DNA of 6,848 nt, from NCBI GenBank assembly GCA_025355395.1, contig JANXZT010000553.1, positions 1 to 6,848 of the forward strand, given 5' to 3'. Position 1 is the first letter of the stretch. Every line of letters begins with the position of its first letter. A program made the translations under genes and the position numbers. The stretch comes from Betaproteobacteria bacterium. GTDB lineage: Bacteria > Pseudomonadota > Gammaproteobacteria > Burkholderiales > Casimicrobiaceae. Of the stretch, positions 1-6,461 are shown piece by piece. The notes under the pieces were generated by a model. That model searched no databases, had not been told where the DNA came from, and saw nothing but the letters and a program-made list of their open reading frames with translations.

Positions 1-166
1 CCACCTTGATGCGCACGGCGCCGGGGCGAATCTCGGTGAGAAGCGGCGTGTGTCGCGGATAGATGCCGAGCTCGCCAAGCACGCCCGGCAGCACCACGAA
101 TTCGGCCTCGCCGGAGAAGATCTGCTCTTCCGCGCTGACCACGTCGACATGAATGGTGTTGGCCAT
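1..166 (-). CDS. atpC: ATP synthase F1 subunit epsilon, N-terminal part (cut by window edge)
   Basis: This is the first 55 codons of the epsilon subunit, the central-stalk protein that binds gamma, contacts the c-ring and can inhibit ATP hydrolysis through its C-terminal helices. The translated start MANTIHVDVVSAEEQIFSG, followed by the beta-sandwich motifs LPGVLGELGIYPRHTPLLT and IRPGAVRIKV, is the typical epsilon N-terminal domain. The family is usually about 135-140 residues, so more than half, including the helical C-terminal domain, lies beyond the left edge. The ATG at 166 is supported by GGGAG four bases upstream (171-175), with a second purine-rich AGGAG further away (182-186). It follows atpD by 41 bases and is the expected last gene of the operon. 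Confidence 0.95.
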   Translation of the reverse strand, partial: MANTIHVDVVSAEEQIFSGEAEFVVLPGVLGELGIYPRHTPLLTEIRPGAVRIKV

Positions 167-194
167 GTAGCTCCCGTTTTGCTCCTGTCAGGAT

Positions 195-206
195 CGCACC
201 CGTGCG
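195..206 (-). other. Small hairpin just after the atpD stop codon
   Basis: The sequence CGCACCCGTGCG is a near-perfect palindrome that can form a 4-5 bp stem directly behind the atpD TAA. There is no U-tract after it on the minus strand, so it is not an intrinsic terminator. At most it is a minor mRNA structure between atpD and atpC, and it may be chance in GC-rich DNA. Confidence 0.3.
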
Positions 207-207
207 T

Positions 208-1632
208 TTACTGCAGCGACTTGGCCTTTTCGATGGCTTCCTCGATGGCACCCACCATGTAGAACGCCTGTTCCGGCATATGGTCGCACTCGCCGTTGAC
301 GATCATGTTGAAGCCCTTGATCGTGTCCTTGAGGGTCACGTATTTGCCGGGGGCACCGGTGAACACCTCGGCAACATGGAACGGTTGCGACAAGAAGCGC
401 TGGATCTTTCGCGCGCGGGCAACGGCCTGCTTGTCGTCGGGCGAGAGTTCGTCCATGCCCAGTATGGCGATGATGTCGCGCAGCTCCTTGTAGCGCTGCA
501 GCGTCGCCTGCACCTTGCGGGTGCAATTGTAATGCTCGTCGCCCACCACGTTCGGATCGATCTGGCGCGAGGTCGAGTCGAGTGGATCCACGGCGGGGTA
601 GATGCCCAGCGCCGCGATATCGCGCGACAGCACGACCGTCGCGTCGAGGTGGCCGAACGTCGTGGCCGGCGACGGGTCGGTCAGGTCGTCCGCGGGCACG
701 TACACCGCCTGGATCGACGTGATGGAGCCGGTCTTGGTGGACGTGATGCGCTCCTGCAGGCGGCCCATCTCCTCGGCGAGCGTAGGCTGATAACCCACTG
801 CCGAAGGCATCCGGCCCAGCAGTGCGGACACTTCGGTTCCGGCGAGCGTGAAGCGGTAGATGTTGTCGACAAAAAACAGGATGTCGCGGCCTTCGTCGCG
901 GAAGCGCTCGGCCATCGACAGGCCCGTCAGCGCCACGCGCAGGCGATTGCCCGGAGGCTCGTTCATCTGCCCGAACACCATCGCCACCTTGGACTCGGGA
1001 AGGTTCTCCTGCACGATGACCTTCGCCTCCGACATCTCGTGATAGAAGTCGTTGCCTTCGCGCGTGCGCTCGCCCACGCCGGCGAACACCGACAGCCCTG
1101 AATGCTGCTTTGCGATGTTGTTGATGAGCTCCAGCATGTTCACGGTCTTGCCCACGCCGGCGCCGCCGAAGAGGCCGACCTTGCCGCCCTTGGCAAACGG
1201 GCAGATGAGGTCGATCACCTTGATGCCGGTTTCAAGGAGCTCCACCGAAGGCGACAGCTCGTCGAATCTCGGCGCCGGCTGGTGAATGGTGCGCCACTCG
1301 TCGGCCTGGATAGGGCCGCGCTCGTCGATGGGGCGGCCGAGCACGTCCATCACCCGGCCGAGCACGCCGGGGCCGACCGGGACCTTGATGCCCTCGCCGG
1401 TGTTGCGCACACTCATCCCGCGCCGCAGGCCGTCGGAAGAGCCCATCGCAATCGTGCGCACGATGCCGTCGCCAAGTTGTTGCTGCACCTCGAAGGTGAG
1501 ACCCTGCTCGACCAGCGTGTTGCCGGCATCGGCCTCGAGCACCAGCGCGTCGTACACCCGCGGCATGTTGTTGCGCGGAAACTCGACGTCGACCACTGCG
1601 CCGATGCATTGAACAACCGTTCCTTGTTTCAT
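208..1632 (-). CDS. atpD: ATP synthase F1 subunit beta (catalytic)
   Basis: This is the catalytic subunit of F1 (three copies per complex), which makes ATP from ADP and phosphate on the cytoplasmic side of the membrane. The protein has 474 residues, slightly longer than the E. coli protein. Visible features in order are the beta-barrel N-terminal domain (about 1-80), Walker A GGAGVGKT at 156-163, the catalytic glutamate in GERTREGNDF (E188, with R189), the Walker B aspartate in ILFFVDN (D256), the adenine-pocket tyrosine Y345 and family signature PAVDPLDSTS (346-355), and the DELSPDD version of the DELSEED lever (394-400) that pushes on gamma. The ATG at 1632 has AGGA 7 bases upstream (1640-1643). 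The gene is separated from atpG by 92 bases, unusually wide for this operon because an inverted-repeat element occupies most of the gap. Confidence 0.99.
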   Translation of the reverse strand: MKQGTVVQCIGAVVDVEFPRNNMPRVYDALVLEADAGNTLVEQGLTFEVQQQLGDGIVRTIAMGSSDGLRRGMSVRNTGEGIKVPVGPGVLGRVMDVLGRPIDERGPIQADEWRTIHQPAPRFDELSPSVELLETGIKVIDLICPFAKGGKVGLFGGAGVGKTVNMLELINNIAKQHSGLSVFAGVGERTREGNDFYHEMSEAKVIVQENLPESKVAMVFGQMNEPPGNRLRVALTGLSMAERFRDEGRDILFFVDNIYRFTLAGTEVSALLGRMPSAVGYQPTLAEEMGRLQERITSTKTGSITSIQAVYVPADDLTDPSPATTFGHLDATVVLSRDIAALGIYPAVDPLDSTSRQIDPNVVGDEHYNCTRKVQATLQRYKELRDIIAILGMDELSPDDKQAVARARKIQRFLSQPFHVAEVFTGAPGKYVTLKDTIKGFNMIVNGECDHMPEQAFYMVGAIEEAIEKAKSLQ

Positions 1633-1639
1633 GTTGATG

Positions 1640-1643
1640 TCCT
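1640..1643 (-). promoter_or_regulatory. Shine-Dalgarno of atpD
   Basis: AGGA on the minus strand lies 7 bases before the atpD ATG. It sits only 7 bases downstream of the base of the long inverted repeat at 1651-1724, so the predicted stem ends just outside the initiation region and should not directly mask this site. Confidence 0.7.
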
Positions 1644-1650
1644 GATAAAG

Positions 1651-1724
1651 TGGGGTCAGAGACGACTTTTCAGTCGCGATCGATCAGGCCGATGTGGCCA
1701 GAAGAAAAGTCGTCTCTGACCCCA
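1651..1724. repeat. 74-bp element with perfect 21-bp inverted repeat (MITE/REP-like) between atpG and atpD
   Basis: Positions 1651-1671 are the exact reverse complement of 1704-1724; the core of the arm is GGGGTCAGAGACGACTTTT. The 32-base centre (1672-1703) holds two GGCC boxes (1687-1690 and 1696-1699) that can pair around a 5-base loop, the palindrome GATCGATC (1678-1685) and TCGCGA (1674-1679). The element begins directly after the atpG TAA and ends 7 bases before the atpD Shine-Dalgarno. No U-tract follows either arm, so it does not look like a standard terminator. The perfect arms and abrupt borders suggest a small mobile or dispersed palindromic repeat. From memory, GGGGTCAGAG-type sequences recur as dispersed repeats in proteobacterial genomes, but I could not verify this. 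No clear adjacent target duplication is visible; TAAA occurs near both ends (1646-1649 and 1726-1729) but is not flush with them. Confidence 0.85.
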
Positions 1725-2615
1725 TTAAACCGCCGCCGCGCCGCCGACGATCTCCGCCAATTCCTTGGTGATCGCCGCTTGGCGTGACTTGTTATAGATG
1801 AGCTGCAGCTCTTCGATGATGTCCTCGGCGTTGTCGGACGCCGCCTTCATCGCGACCATGCGCGCCGACTGCTCCGAGGCTGCATTTTCATTGACCATCT
1901 GGAAGACCAGCGCCTCGGCATAACGGCGCAACATGCCGTCGAGGAGCTCGCGCGCATCCGGCTCGTAGATGTAATCCCACGAGCCCGCCGCGATTTCCGT
2001 CGCCTTGATCTCGCCGGTGGGCGCCTGAAACTCCTCCGGGATCGGCAGCATCAGGCCGTGCCGCGCTTCCTGGCGCATGGTGTTGATGAATGTCGTGTAA
2101 TAGATGTGCACTTCGTCGACGGTGCCTTCGACGTACTTGTCGAGGAGCACTTTCACCGCACCCACCAGCCGGTCGATCTGCGGACGGTCGCCGAGCTGCA
2201 CCACGCTCGACACGATGTTAGCCCCGAGGCGCTGCAGAAAGCCTTGTCCACGACCGCCGATGACGACATAGTCGACTTCGAGGCCGGCGGCGCGCCACTC
2301 CTTGTGCCGCTGGGTGACAAGCCGCAGCACGTTGGTGTTGAGCCCGCCACAAAGCCCCTTGTCGGTGGTCACCACGATCGCCCCCACGCGGCGCACCTCA
2401 TCGCGCCGCGCCAGAAACGGATGACGGTATTCGGTATTGGCCTTGGCGATGTGCATGGCAATCTGAAATGCGCGCATCAAGTACGGACGCGACGCGCGCA
2501 TGCGTTCCTGCGCCTTTTTCATCTTCGAAGCCGCAACCATCTCCATGGCCTTGGTGATCTTGCGCGTGCTCTGCACGCTCTTGATCTTGTTGCGAATCTC
2601 TTTCGAACCTGCCAT
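1725..2615 (-). CDS. atpG: ATP synthase F1 subunit gamma (rotor shaft)
   Basis: Gamma is the central rotor shaft that couples c-ring rotation to conformational change in the three beta subunits. The protein has 296 residues, close to the E. coli length of 287. The N-terminal coiled-coil helix begins MAGSKEIRNKIKSVQSTRKI and continues into ITKAMEMVAASKM (20-32), the segment gripped by alpha/beta. The conserved DKGLCGGLN is at 85-93, in the Rossmann-like middle domain. The C-terminal helix ends with the family signature ITKELAEIVGGAAA (282-295). The ATG at 2615 is 8 bases after the atpA stop and has a good Shine-Dalgarno (TAGGAA) that contains that stop. The C-terminus is intact, so the neighbouring repeat element has not truncated it. 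Confidence 0.99.
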   Translation of the reverse strand: MAGSKEIRNKIKSVQSTRKITKAMEMVAASKMKKAQERMRASRPYLMRAFQIAMHIAKANTEYRHPFLARRDEVRRVGAIVVTTDKGLCGGLNTNVLRLVTQRHKEWRAAGLEVDYVVIGGRGQGFLQRLGANIVSSVVQLGDRPQIDRLVGAVKVLLDKYVEGTVDEVHIYYTTFINTMRQEARHGLMLPIPEEFQAPTGEIKATEIAAGSWDYIYEPDARELLDGMLRRYAEALVFQMVNENAASEQSARMVAMKAASDNAEDIIEELQLIYNKSRQAAITKELAEIVGGAAAV

Positions 2616-2620
2616 TGCTG

Positions 2621-2626
2621 TTCCTA
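2621..2626 (-). promoter_or_regulatory. Shine-Dalgarno of atpG overlapping the atpA stop codon
   Basis: On the minus strand TAGGAA combines the atpA stop TAG (2626-2624) with the AGGA ribosome-binding core of atpG, 6 bases before its ATG. A ribosome terminating on atpA covers this site, so re-initiation or translational coupling of atpG to atpA is likely. Confidence 0.7.
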
Positions 2627-4165
2627 ATAGGCGCCGTTCTTTTTGAAATCGTCAATGGCCGCGGCAAGCTCCTTCTCGTCGTCGGCACTCATTTCCTTGT
2701 TCTTTTCCATGCGGTCCATGAGTGCGCCGTACTTGCTCTTCATGTACGCACGGAGCGCGCTCTCGAAGGCCAGCGCCTTCTCCACCGGAACATCGTCGTA
2801 AAAGCCCCGCGCCACGCCAAAAAGCGTCAGCGCCATTTCGTTGACCTGCAGCGGCTGGTACTGCACCTGTTTCATGAGCTCCGTGACCATGCGGCCGCGG
2901 TCGAGCTGCTTGCGGGTGGTGGCATCGAGATCGGAGGCGAACTGCGCAAACGCCGCAAGCTCGCGGTACTGCGCGAGGTCGGTGCGGATCCCGCCCGAGA
3001 GCTTCTTGATGATCTTGGTCTGCGCGTTGCCGCCTACCCGTGACACCGAGATACCGGCGTTGATCGCGGGCCGGATGCCGGCATTGAAAAGGCTCGTTTC
3101 GAGGAAGATCTGGCCATCGGTAATCGAGATCACGTTGGTCGGCACGAAGGCGCTCACGTCACCGGCTTGCGTCTCGATCACCGGCAACGCCGTCAGCGAC
3201 CCGGTGCGTCCCTTGACCTCGCCCTTGGTGAATCGCTCGACGTATTCCTCGTTCACCCGCGCGGCGCGCTCGAGGAGCCGCGAATGCAGGTAGAACACGT
3301 CACCGGGATAAGCCTCGCGGCCCGGCGGACGGCGCAGCAGCAGCGACACCTGGCGATAGGCCCACGCCTGCTTGGTGAGATCGTCATAAATAATGAGCGC
3401 ATCCTGCCCGCGGTCGCGGAAGTATTCGCCCATCGTGCAGCCCGAGTACGGCGCGATGTACTGCATCGCGGCCGACTCCGACGCGCTCGCCGCGACCACG
3501 ATGGTGTAGGCCATCGCGCCGTGCTCTTCGAGCTTGCGCACGACGTTCACGATCGTGGATGCTTTCTGCCCGATGGCGACGTAGATGCAGATGAGCTCCT
3601 TGCCCTTCTGATTGATGATCGTGTCCACCGCCACCGCGGTCTTGCCGGTCTGGCGGTCGCCGATGATGAGCTCGCGCTGGCCGCGGCCGATCGGTACCAT
3701 CGCGTCGATGGACTTGAGCCCCGTTTGCACCGGTTGCGACACGCTTTTGCGCCAGATCACGCCCGGCGCGACCTTTTCGATCACGTCGGTCAACCTGGCA
3801 TTGACCGGGCCTTTGCCATCGATCGGCTGGCCGAGGGAATTCACCACCCGGCCGATGAGCTCCGGGCCGACCGGCACATCCAGAATGCGGCCGGTGCATT
3901 TGACTGTATCGCCTTCGGTAATGTGCTCGTACGCGCCGAGCACTACGGAGCCCACCGAGTCGCGCTCGAGGTTCAACGCCAGGCCGAACGTATTGCCGGG
4001 GAATTCGAGCATCTCGCCCGCCATGGCGTCGGAGAGGCCGTGCACGCGACAGATGCCGTCCGTGACCGACACGACCGTCCCCTGGGTCCGGGCTTGCGCG
4101 CCGGTATCCATGTTCTCGATCTTGCTCTTGATGAGTTCGCTGATTTCCGACGGATTCAACTGCAT
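2624..4165 (-). CDS. atpA: ATP synthase F1 subunit alpha (regulatory nucleotide-binding)
   Basis: Alpha alternates with beta in the F1 hexamer, carries the non-catalytic nucleotide sites and supplies the arginine finger to the catalytic site. With the start at 4165 the protein is 513 residues, the same as E. coli. It begins MQLNPSEISELIKSKIEN, which matches the conserved alpha N-terminus that binds delta. Walker A GDRQTGKT is at 169-176, the family signature PAINAGISVS at 366-375, and the arginine finger R376 immediately after it. The reading frame stays open upstream to 4300 and would add 45 residues, but that extension overlaps atpH and is not alpha-like. The ATG at 4165 also has a strong GAGGGA Shine-Dalgarno 6 bases away. 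It ends in TAG, inside the atpG ribosome-binding site. Confidence 0.99.
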   Translation of the reverse strand: MQLNPSEISELIKSKIENMDTGAQARTQGTVVSVTDGICRVHGLSDAMAGEMLEFPGNTFGLALNLERDSVGSVVLGAYEHITEGDTVKCTGRILDVPVGPELIGRVVNSLGQPIDGKGPVNARLTDVIEKVAPGVIWRKSVSQPVQTGLKSIDAMVPIGRGQRELIIGDRQTGKTAVAVDTIINQKGKELICIYVAIGQKASTIVNVVRKLEEHGAMAYTIVVAASASESAAMQYIAPYSGCTMGEYFRDRGQDALIIYDDLTKQAWAYRQVSLLLRRPPGREAYPGDVFYLHSRLLERAARVNEEYVERFTKGEVKGRTGSLTALPVIETQAGDVSAFVPTNVISITDGQIFLETSLFNAGIRPAINAGISVSRVGGNAQTKIIKKLSGGIRTDLAQYRELAAFAQFASDLDATTRKQLDRGRMVTELMKQVQYQPLQVNEMALTLFGVARGFYDDVPVEKALAFESALRAYMKSKYGALMDRMEKNKEMSADDEKELAAAIDDFKKNGAY

Positions 4166-4171
4166 GAAAAG

Positions 4172-4177
4172 TCCCTC
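4172..4177 (-). promoter_or_regulatory. Shine-Dalgarno deciding the atpA start
   Basis: GAGGGA on the minus strand lies 6 bases before the ATG at 4165. It favours this start over the upstream in-frame ATG codons (such as 4300) that lie inside or just after atpH. Confidence 0.75.
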
Positions 4178-4185
4178 GCGTTGCA

Positions 4186-4201
4186 CCGGCATCGAAGCCG
4201 G
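4186..4201 (-). other. Short hairpin in the atpH-atpA gap
   Basis: CCGGC and GCCGG flank the 6-base loop ATCGAA, giving a 5-bp GC stem in the 53-base spacer between atpH and atpA. No U-tract follows, so it is not a terminator. It lies about 8 bases upstream of the atpA Shine-Dalgarno. It may be chance in GC-rich sequence or a mild translational element. Confidence 0.3.
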
Positions 4202-4218
4202 CATTCCCGGTAAATGAT

Positions 4219-4755
4219 CTATGCGCGGAGCGTTACGGCCATGGCGTCGAGCTTGGCCTTCACCGACCCATCGATGACGGTATCGCCCACGGCAATGCAC
4301 ACCCCGCCAATGAGCGAGCGGTCCACGTTGACGACTGCTTCGATTTTCTTGCCGAACCGCTGTTCCAGGGCTGCCGTAAGCGAGCGCAGTTGCGTTTCGT
4401 CCAACGGAAATGCGGTGTCGATCGTTGCCTTGGCCAGCCCTTCGGCGCCGGCCTTGAGGGTCGCGAAAAGCCCCGCGATCTGCGGCAGCAGGGTGGCGCG
4501 ATCGGCTTCGATCAGCACCCGCAAAAAGTTGCGACCCAGCGTCGAGAGCCGATCACCGGCCACCGACAGCAGCAATGCTTCCTTTTCGGCGGTGCCAAGC
4601 TTCGGATTGTCGAGCGCACGGGCGATTTGCGGATCGGCGATTACTGACGCCATGAAGCGCAGCATGTCGCTCCATGCCGGAAGGGCATTTTCGTCGCGCG
4701 CCAAGCGAAACGCGGCCTCCGCGTAGGGCCTGGCAATGGTGATGAGCTCGGCCAT
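4219..4755 (-). CDS. atpH: ATP synthase F1 subunit delta (OSCP family)
   Basis: Delta sits on top of the F1 head and ties the alpha N-termini to the C-terminus of subunit b, forming part of the peripheral stalk. The 178 residues match the family's usual length. It begins MAELITIARPYAEAAFRLA, the standard start of the helical N-terminal domain. Near the C-terminus VDRSLIGGVCIAVGDTVIDG (about 144-163) matches the conserved delta signature, with cysteine where many homologues have arginine. The ATG at 4755 is 12 bases after the atpF TGA. No recognisable Shine-Dalgarno lies in that spacer (CGCGATTCCGCC), so translation is probably coupled to atpF. Confidence 0.98.
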   Translation of the reverse strand: MAELITIARPYAEAAFRLARDENALPAWSDMLRFMASVIADPQIARALDNPKLGTAEKEALLLSVAGDRLSTLGRNFLRVLIEADRATLLPQIAGLFATLKAGAEGLAKATIDTAFPLDETQLRSLTAALEQRFGKKIEAVVNVDRSLIGGVCIAVGDTVIDGSVKAKLDAMAVTLRA

Positions 4756-4767
4756 GGCGGAATCGCG

Positions 4768-5238
4768 TCAGAACTGCTTCTGGATGGCTGCGAGCAGATC
4801 AGCGTGGGCTTTGGGATCGACTTCGCGCTGCAGAATCTGGCGTGCGCCGGCAACCGCCAGATCGGCCACCTGGTTACGCAATGATTCCTTGGCACGCGCC
4901 ACTTCCTGCTCGATCTCGGCCTTGGCCGCCGCGACGATGCGTTCGCCTTCGGCCTTCGCTTCGGACTTGGCGGCCTCTATGGTCTCGGTCTTGAGCTTGT
5001 CGCCCTGCGCGATGATCTCGGACGATCGGCTCTTCGCCTCGGTCAGCATCTCGGCAATCCGCTTTTCGGTGGTGGCGAGGCTCTTCTTGCCGGCCTCGCC
5101 GGCGGCGAGCCCTTCGGCAATCTGCTTCTGCCGCGTCTCGATGGCCTGCATCAATGGCGGCCAGATGAACCTGGCGCAAAACCAGATGAAAGCGAAGAAG
5201 GCCACGGCCTGCATGACCAGCGTCAGGTTGATGTTCAT
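4768..5238 (-). CDS. atpF: ATP synthase Fo subunit b (peripheral stalk)
   Basis: Subunit b forms the dimeric peripheral stalk that keeps the F1 head from turning with the rotor. The 156 residues equal the E. coli length. There is one N-terminal membrane segment (about 5-26, with LTLVMQAVAFFAFIWF), then the conserved FIWPPLMQAIETR stretch with R36 at the E. coli position. The rest is a long alanine-, lysine- and glutamate-rich amphipathic helix expected to form the coiled coil, ending with the delta-binding C-terminus. The ATG at 5238 has AGAGG 6 bases upstream (5245-5249). Only one b gene is present, so this is a homodimeric-type b rather than the b/b' pair of photosynthetic organisms. Confidence 0.98.
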   Translation of the reverse strand: MNINLTLVMQAVAFFAFIWFCARFIWPPLMQAIETRQKQIAEGLAAGEAGKKSLATTEKRIAEMLTEAKSRSSEIIAQGDKLKTETIEAAKSEAKAEGERIVAAAKAEIEQEVARAKESLRNQVADLAVAGARQILQREVDPKAHADLLAAIQKQF

Positions 5239-5305
5239 CTTGTGCCTCTGGAGCCTTTGCCATGCGCGCCCGGGCGGTCTGCCTCGAGGCGCGACGAATC
5301 GTACG
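5239..5305 (-). other. atpE-atpF spacer with two 10-bp palindromes
   Basis: The 67-base gap contains the perfect palindromes CGCCCGGGCG (5267-5276) and GCCTCGAGGC (5281-5290). On the mRNA, GCCTC from the second one (5286-5290) could also pair with GAGGC (5244-5248), which covers most of the atpF Shine-Dalgarno. This allows a structure that tunes atpF translation relative to the abundant c subunit. It is a sequence observation only; no regulatory role is shown. Confidence 0.35.
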
Positions 5306-5578
5306 TCAGCGGACGACAGCGAGGAGCGGGTTGCCGAATGCGAAGAGCATCGCGAGGCCCACGCCGATGATGAACGAGGCGTCGATCAGCCCGAGCAGCA
5401 GGAATACCTTCGCCTGCAGCTGTGGAATGAGCTCCGGCTGGCGGGCGGCGCCCTCGAGGAAGCGTGAGCACATGATCCCTACGCCCACGCACGCACCGAG
5501 CGCGCCCAGGCCGATCATGAGACCGATCCCGATGCCGGTGTAGGCCTGGATCATCGCCATCATTTGCAACTTGTCCAT
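5306..5578 (-). CDS. atpE: ATP synthase Fo subunit c (rotor ring proteolipid)
   Basis: Subunit c forms the membrane rotor ring that carries protons through Fo. The 90 residues form a hairpin of two membrane helices: helix 1 (about 13-37) is glycine-rich (GIGIGLMIGLGALGACVGVG), the polar loop has the invariant RQPEL (46-50) that contacts gamma and epsilon, and helix 2 (about 54-80) carries the ion-binding carboxylate D66 in LIDASFIIGVG. An aspartate here, with no glutamine/glutamate/serine sodium-site pattern, points to proton rather than sodium coupling. The ATG at 5578 has AAAGGGA 6 bases upstream (5585-5591), one of the strongest ribosome sites in the operon, as expected for the subunit needed in most copies. 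Confidence 0.98.
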   Translation of the reverse strand: MDKLQMMAMIQAYTGIGIGLMIGLGALGACVGVGIMCSRFLEGAARQPELIPQLQAKVFLLLGLIDASFIIGVGLAMLFAFGNPLLAVVR

Positions 5579-5584
5579 TTATTG

Positions 5585-5591
5585 TCCCTTT
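5585..5591 (-). promoter_or_regulatory. Shine-Dalgarno of atpE
   Basis: AAAGGGA on the minus strand, 6 bases before the ATG, follows an A/U-rich stretch (5605-5620) in the 52-base atpB-atpE spacer. The open, A/U-rich leader and strong site fit high translation of subunit c. Confidence 0.65.
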
Positions 5592-5630
5592 CTTGAACGG
5601 TTGGACGATCGAATAAAAATGGAACGGGAT

Positions 5631-6440
5631 TCAGTGACCTTCGTGCGCCATGGAGATGTACACGATGGTCAGCATCATGAAGATGTACGCCTGCAGCCCG
5701 ACGATCAGGATGTGGAAGATCGACCAGCCCAGATGGAGCACGCCGCCCAGGACGGCGCCGACCACACCGGTCGCGGCCCACAGGCCGAGCAGCATGAAAA
5801 TGATTTCCCCCGCATACATGTTGCCGAACAGGCGCAGGCTGTGCGAAAGCGGCTTGGAGAGGTATTCGACGGCGTTGAACAGCAGGTTGGCGGGCCACAG
5901 GAGGGGGTGCGCGCCGAACGGTGCGCAGAAAAGCTCGTGGATCCAGCCGCCGAGTCCCTTCACCTTGATGCTGTAGTAAATCATCATGGCGAATACCGAC
6001 AGCGCGAGCGCAAACGTGGTGTTGACGTCCGCGGTGGGCACCGGCCGCCAGTTATGGAACCCCAGCGCTTCGAAGCCGTGGGACATGATGTCGACGGGCA
6101 GGAAGTCCATCGCGTTCAGGAAGAGGGTGAGCACGAAGGTGGTGAGGGCGATCGGCGCCACGATCCTGCTCTCGCCGTGATAGATGCCTTTTACCTGCTC
6201 GTTGACGAAGTCGAACGTCAGCTCGACAAACGCCTGCACCCTTGACGGCACACCGGCCGTCGACTTGCGAGTGATGAGCCACAGGAATCCGAACGCGAGC
6301 ACGGCGATCACCATCGTGGTGACCAGGGTGTCGACATTGATCGTCCAGAACCCGGCACCGTCATTCACCGTCCGCGTGAAAAACGTCAAGTGGTGCTGGA
6401 TGTACGACGTGGGGGTGAGCTCAGTTTCTTCGGCGACCAT
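5631..6440 (-). CDS. atpB: ATP synthase Fo subunit a (proton channel stator)
   Basis: Subunit a provides the two half-channels that carry protons to and from the c-ring. The 269 residues match the family. Several membrane segments are visible (about 37-57, 93-113, 142-160, 206-228 and 236-262). The essential arginine is R203 in SLRLFGNMYAGE, with E212 nine residues later as in E. coli. The last helix has FHILIVGLQAYIFMMLTIVY, with H243 and Q250 matching the E. coli H245/Q252 pair. The loop between these two helices is about five residues longer than in E. coli, which fits betaproteobacterial relatives. The ATG at 6440 has AGGGA 7 bases upstream (6448-6452), and the gene follows atpI by 21 bases. 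Confidence 0.98.
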   Translation of the reverse strand: MVAEETELTPTSYIQHHLTFFTRTVNDGAGFWTINVDTLVTTMVIAVLAFGFLWLITRKSTAGVPSRVQAFVELTFDFVNEQVKGIYHGESRIVAPIALTTFVLTLFLNAMDFLPVDIMSHGFEALGFHNWRPVPTADVNTTFALALSVFAMMIYYSIKVKGLGGWIHELFCAPFGAHPLLWPANLLFNAVEYLSKPLSHSLRLFGNMYAGEIIFMLLGLWAATGVVGAVLGGVLHLGWSIFHILIVGLQAYIFMMLTIVYISMAHEGH

Positions 6441-6461
6441 CGCCTCGTCCCTGCTGTCTTG

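Noticed and set aside
202..1101. Plus-strand open frame of 299 codons opposite atpD
   Set aside because: Same kind of antisense shadow of a conserved gene, with low-complexity R/H/D/V composition and no family resemblance.
1102..1719. Plus-strand open frame of 205 codons across the atpD start and the inverted repeat
   Set aside because: Mostly antisense to atpD; the tail merely runs into the repeat element. It shows no transposase-like motif, so it is not a gene carried by the element.
1651..1724. Intrinsic (rho-independent) terminator between atpG and atpD
   Set aside because: The stem is long but no T-run follows the distal arm on either strand, and termination here would remove the catalytic beta subunit from the operon transcript.
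3167..4213. Plus-strand open frame of 348 codons opposite atpA
   Set aside because: It is the antisense of a well-conserved atpA. Its product is rich in arginine, histidine, aspartate and alanine with no recognisable domain, which is what GC-rich codon bias produces on the opposite strand.
4166..4300. 45-residue N-terminal extension of atpA
   Set aside because: It overlaps the end of atpH, is not alpha-like, and a start with a good ribosome site at 4165 gives the exact family length of 513.
5306..5578. Sodium-coupled ATP synthase
   Set aside because: The c subunit carries aspartate (D66) followed by A67 rather than the glutamate-serine/threonine sodium site, and helix 1 lacks the matching glutamine.
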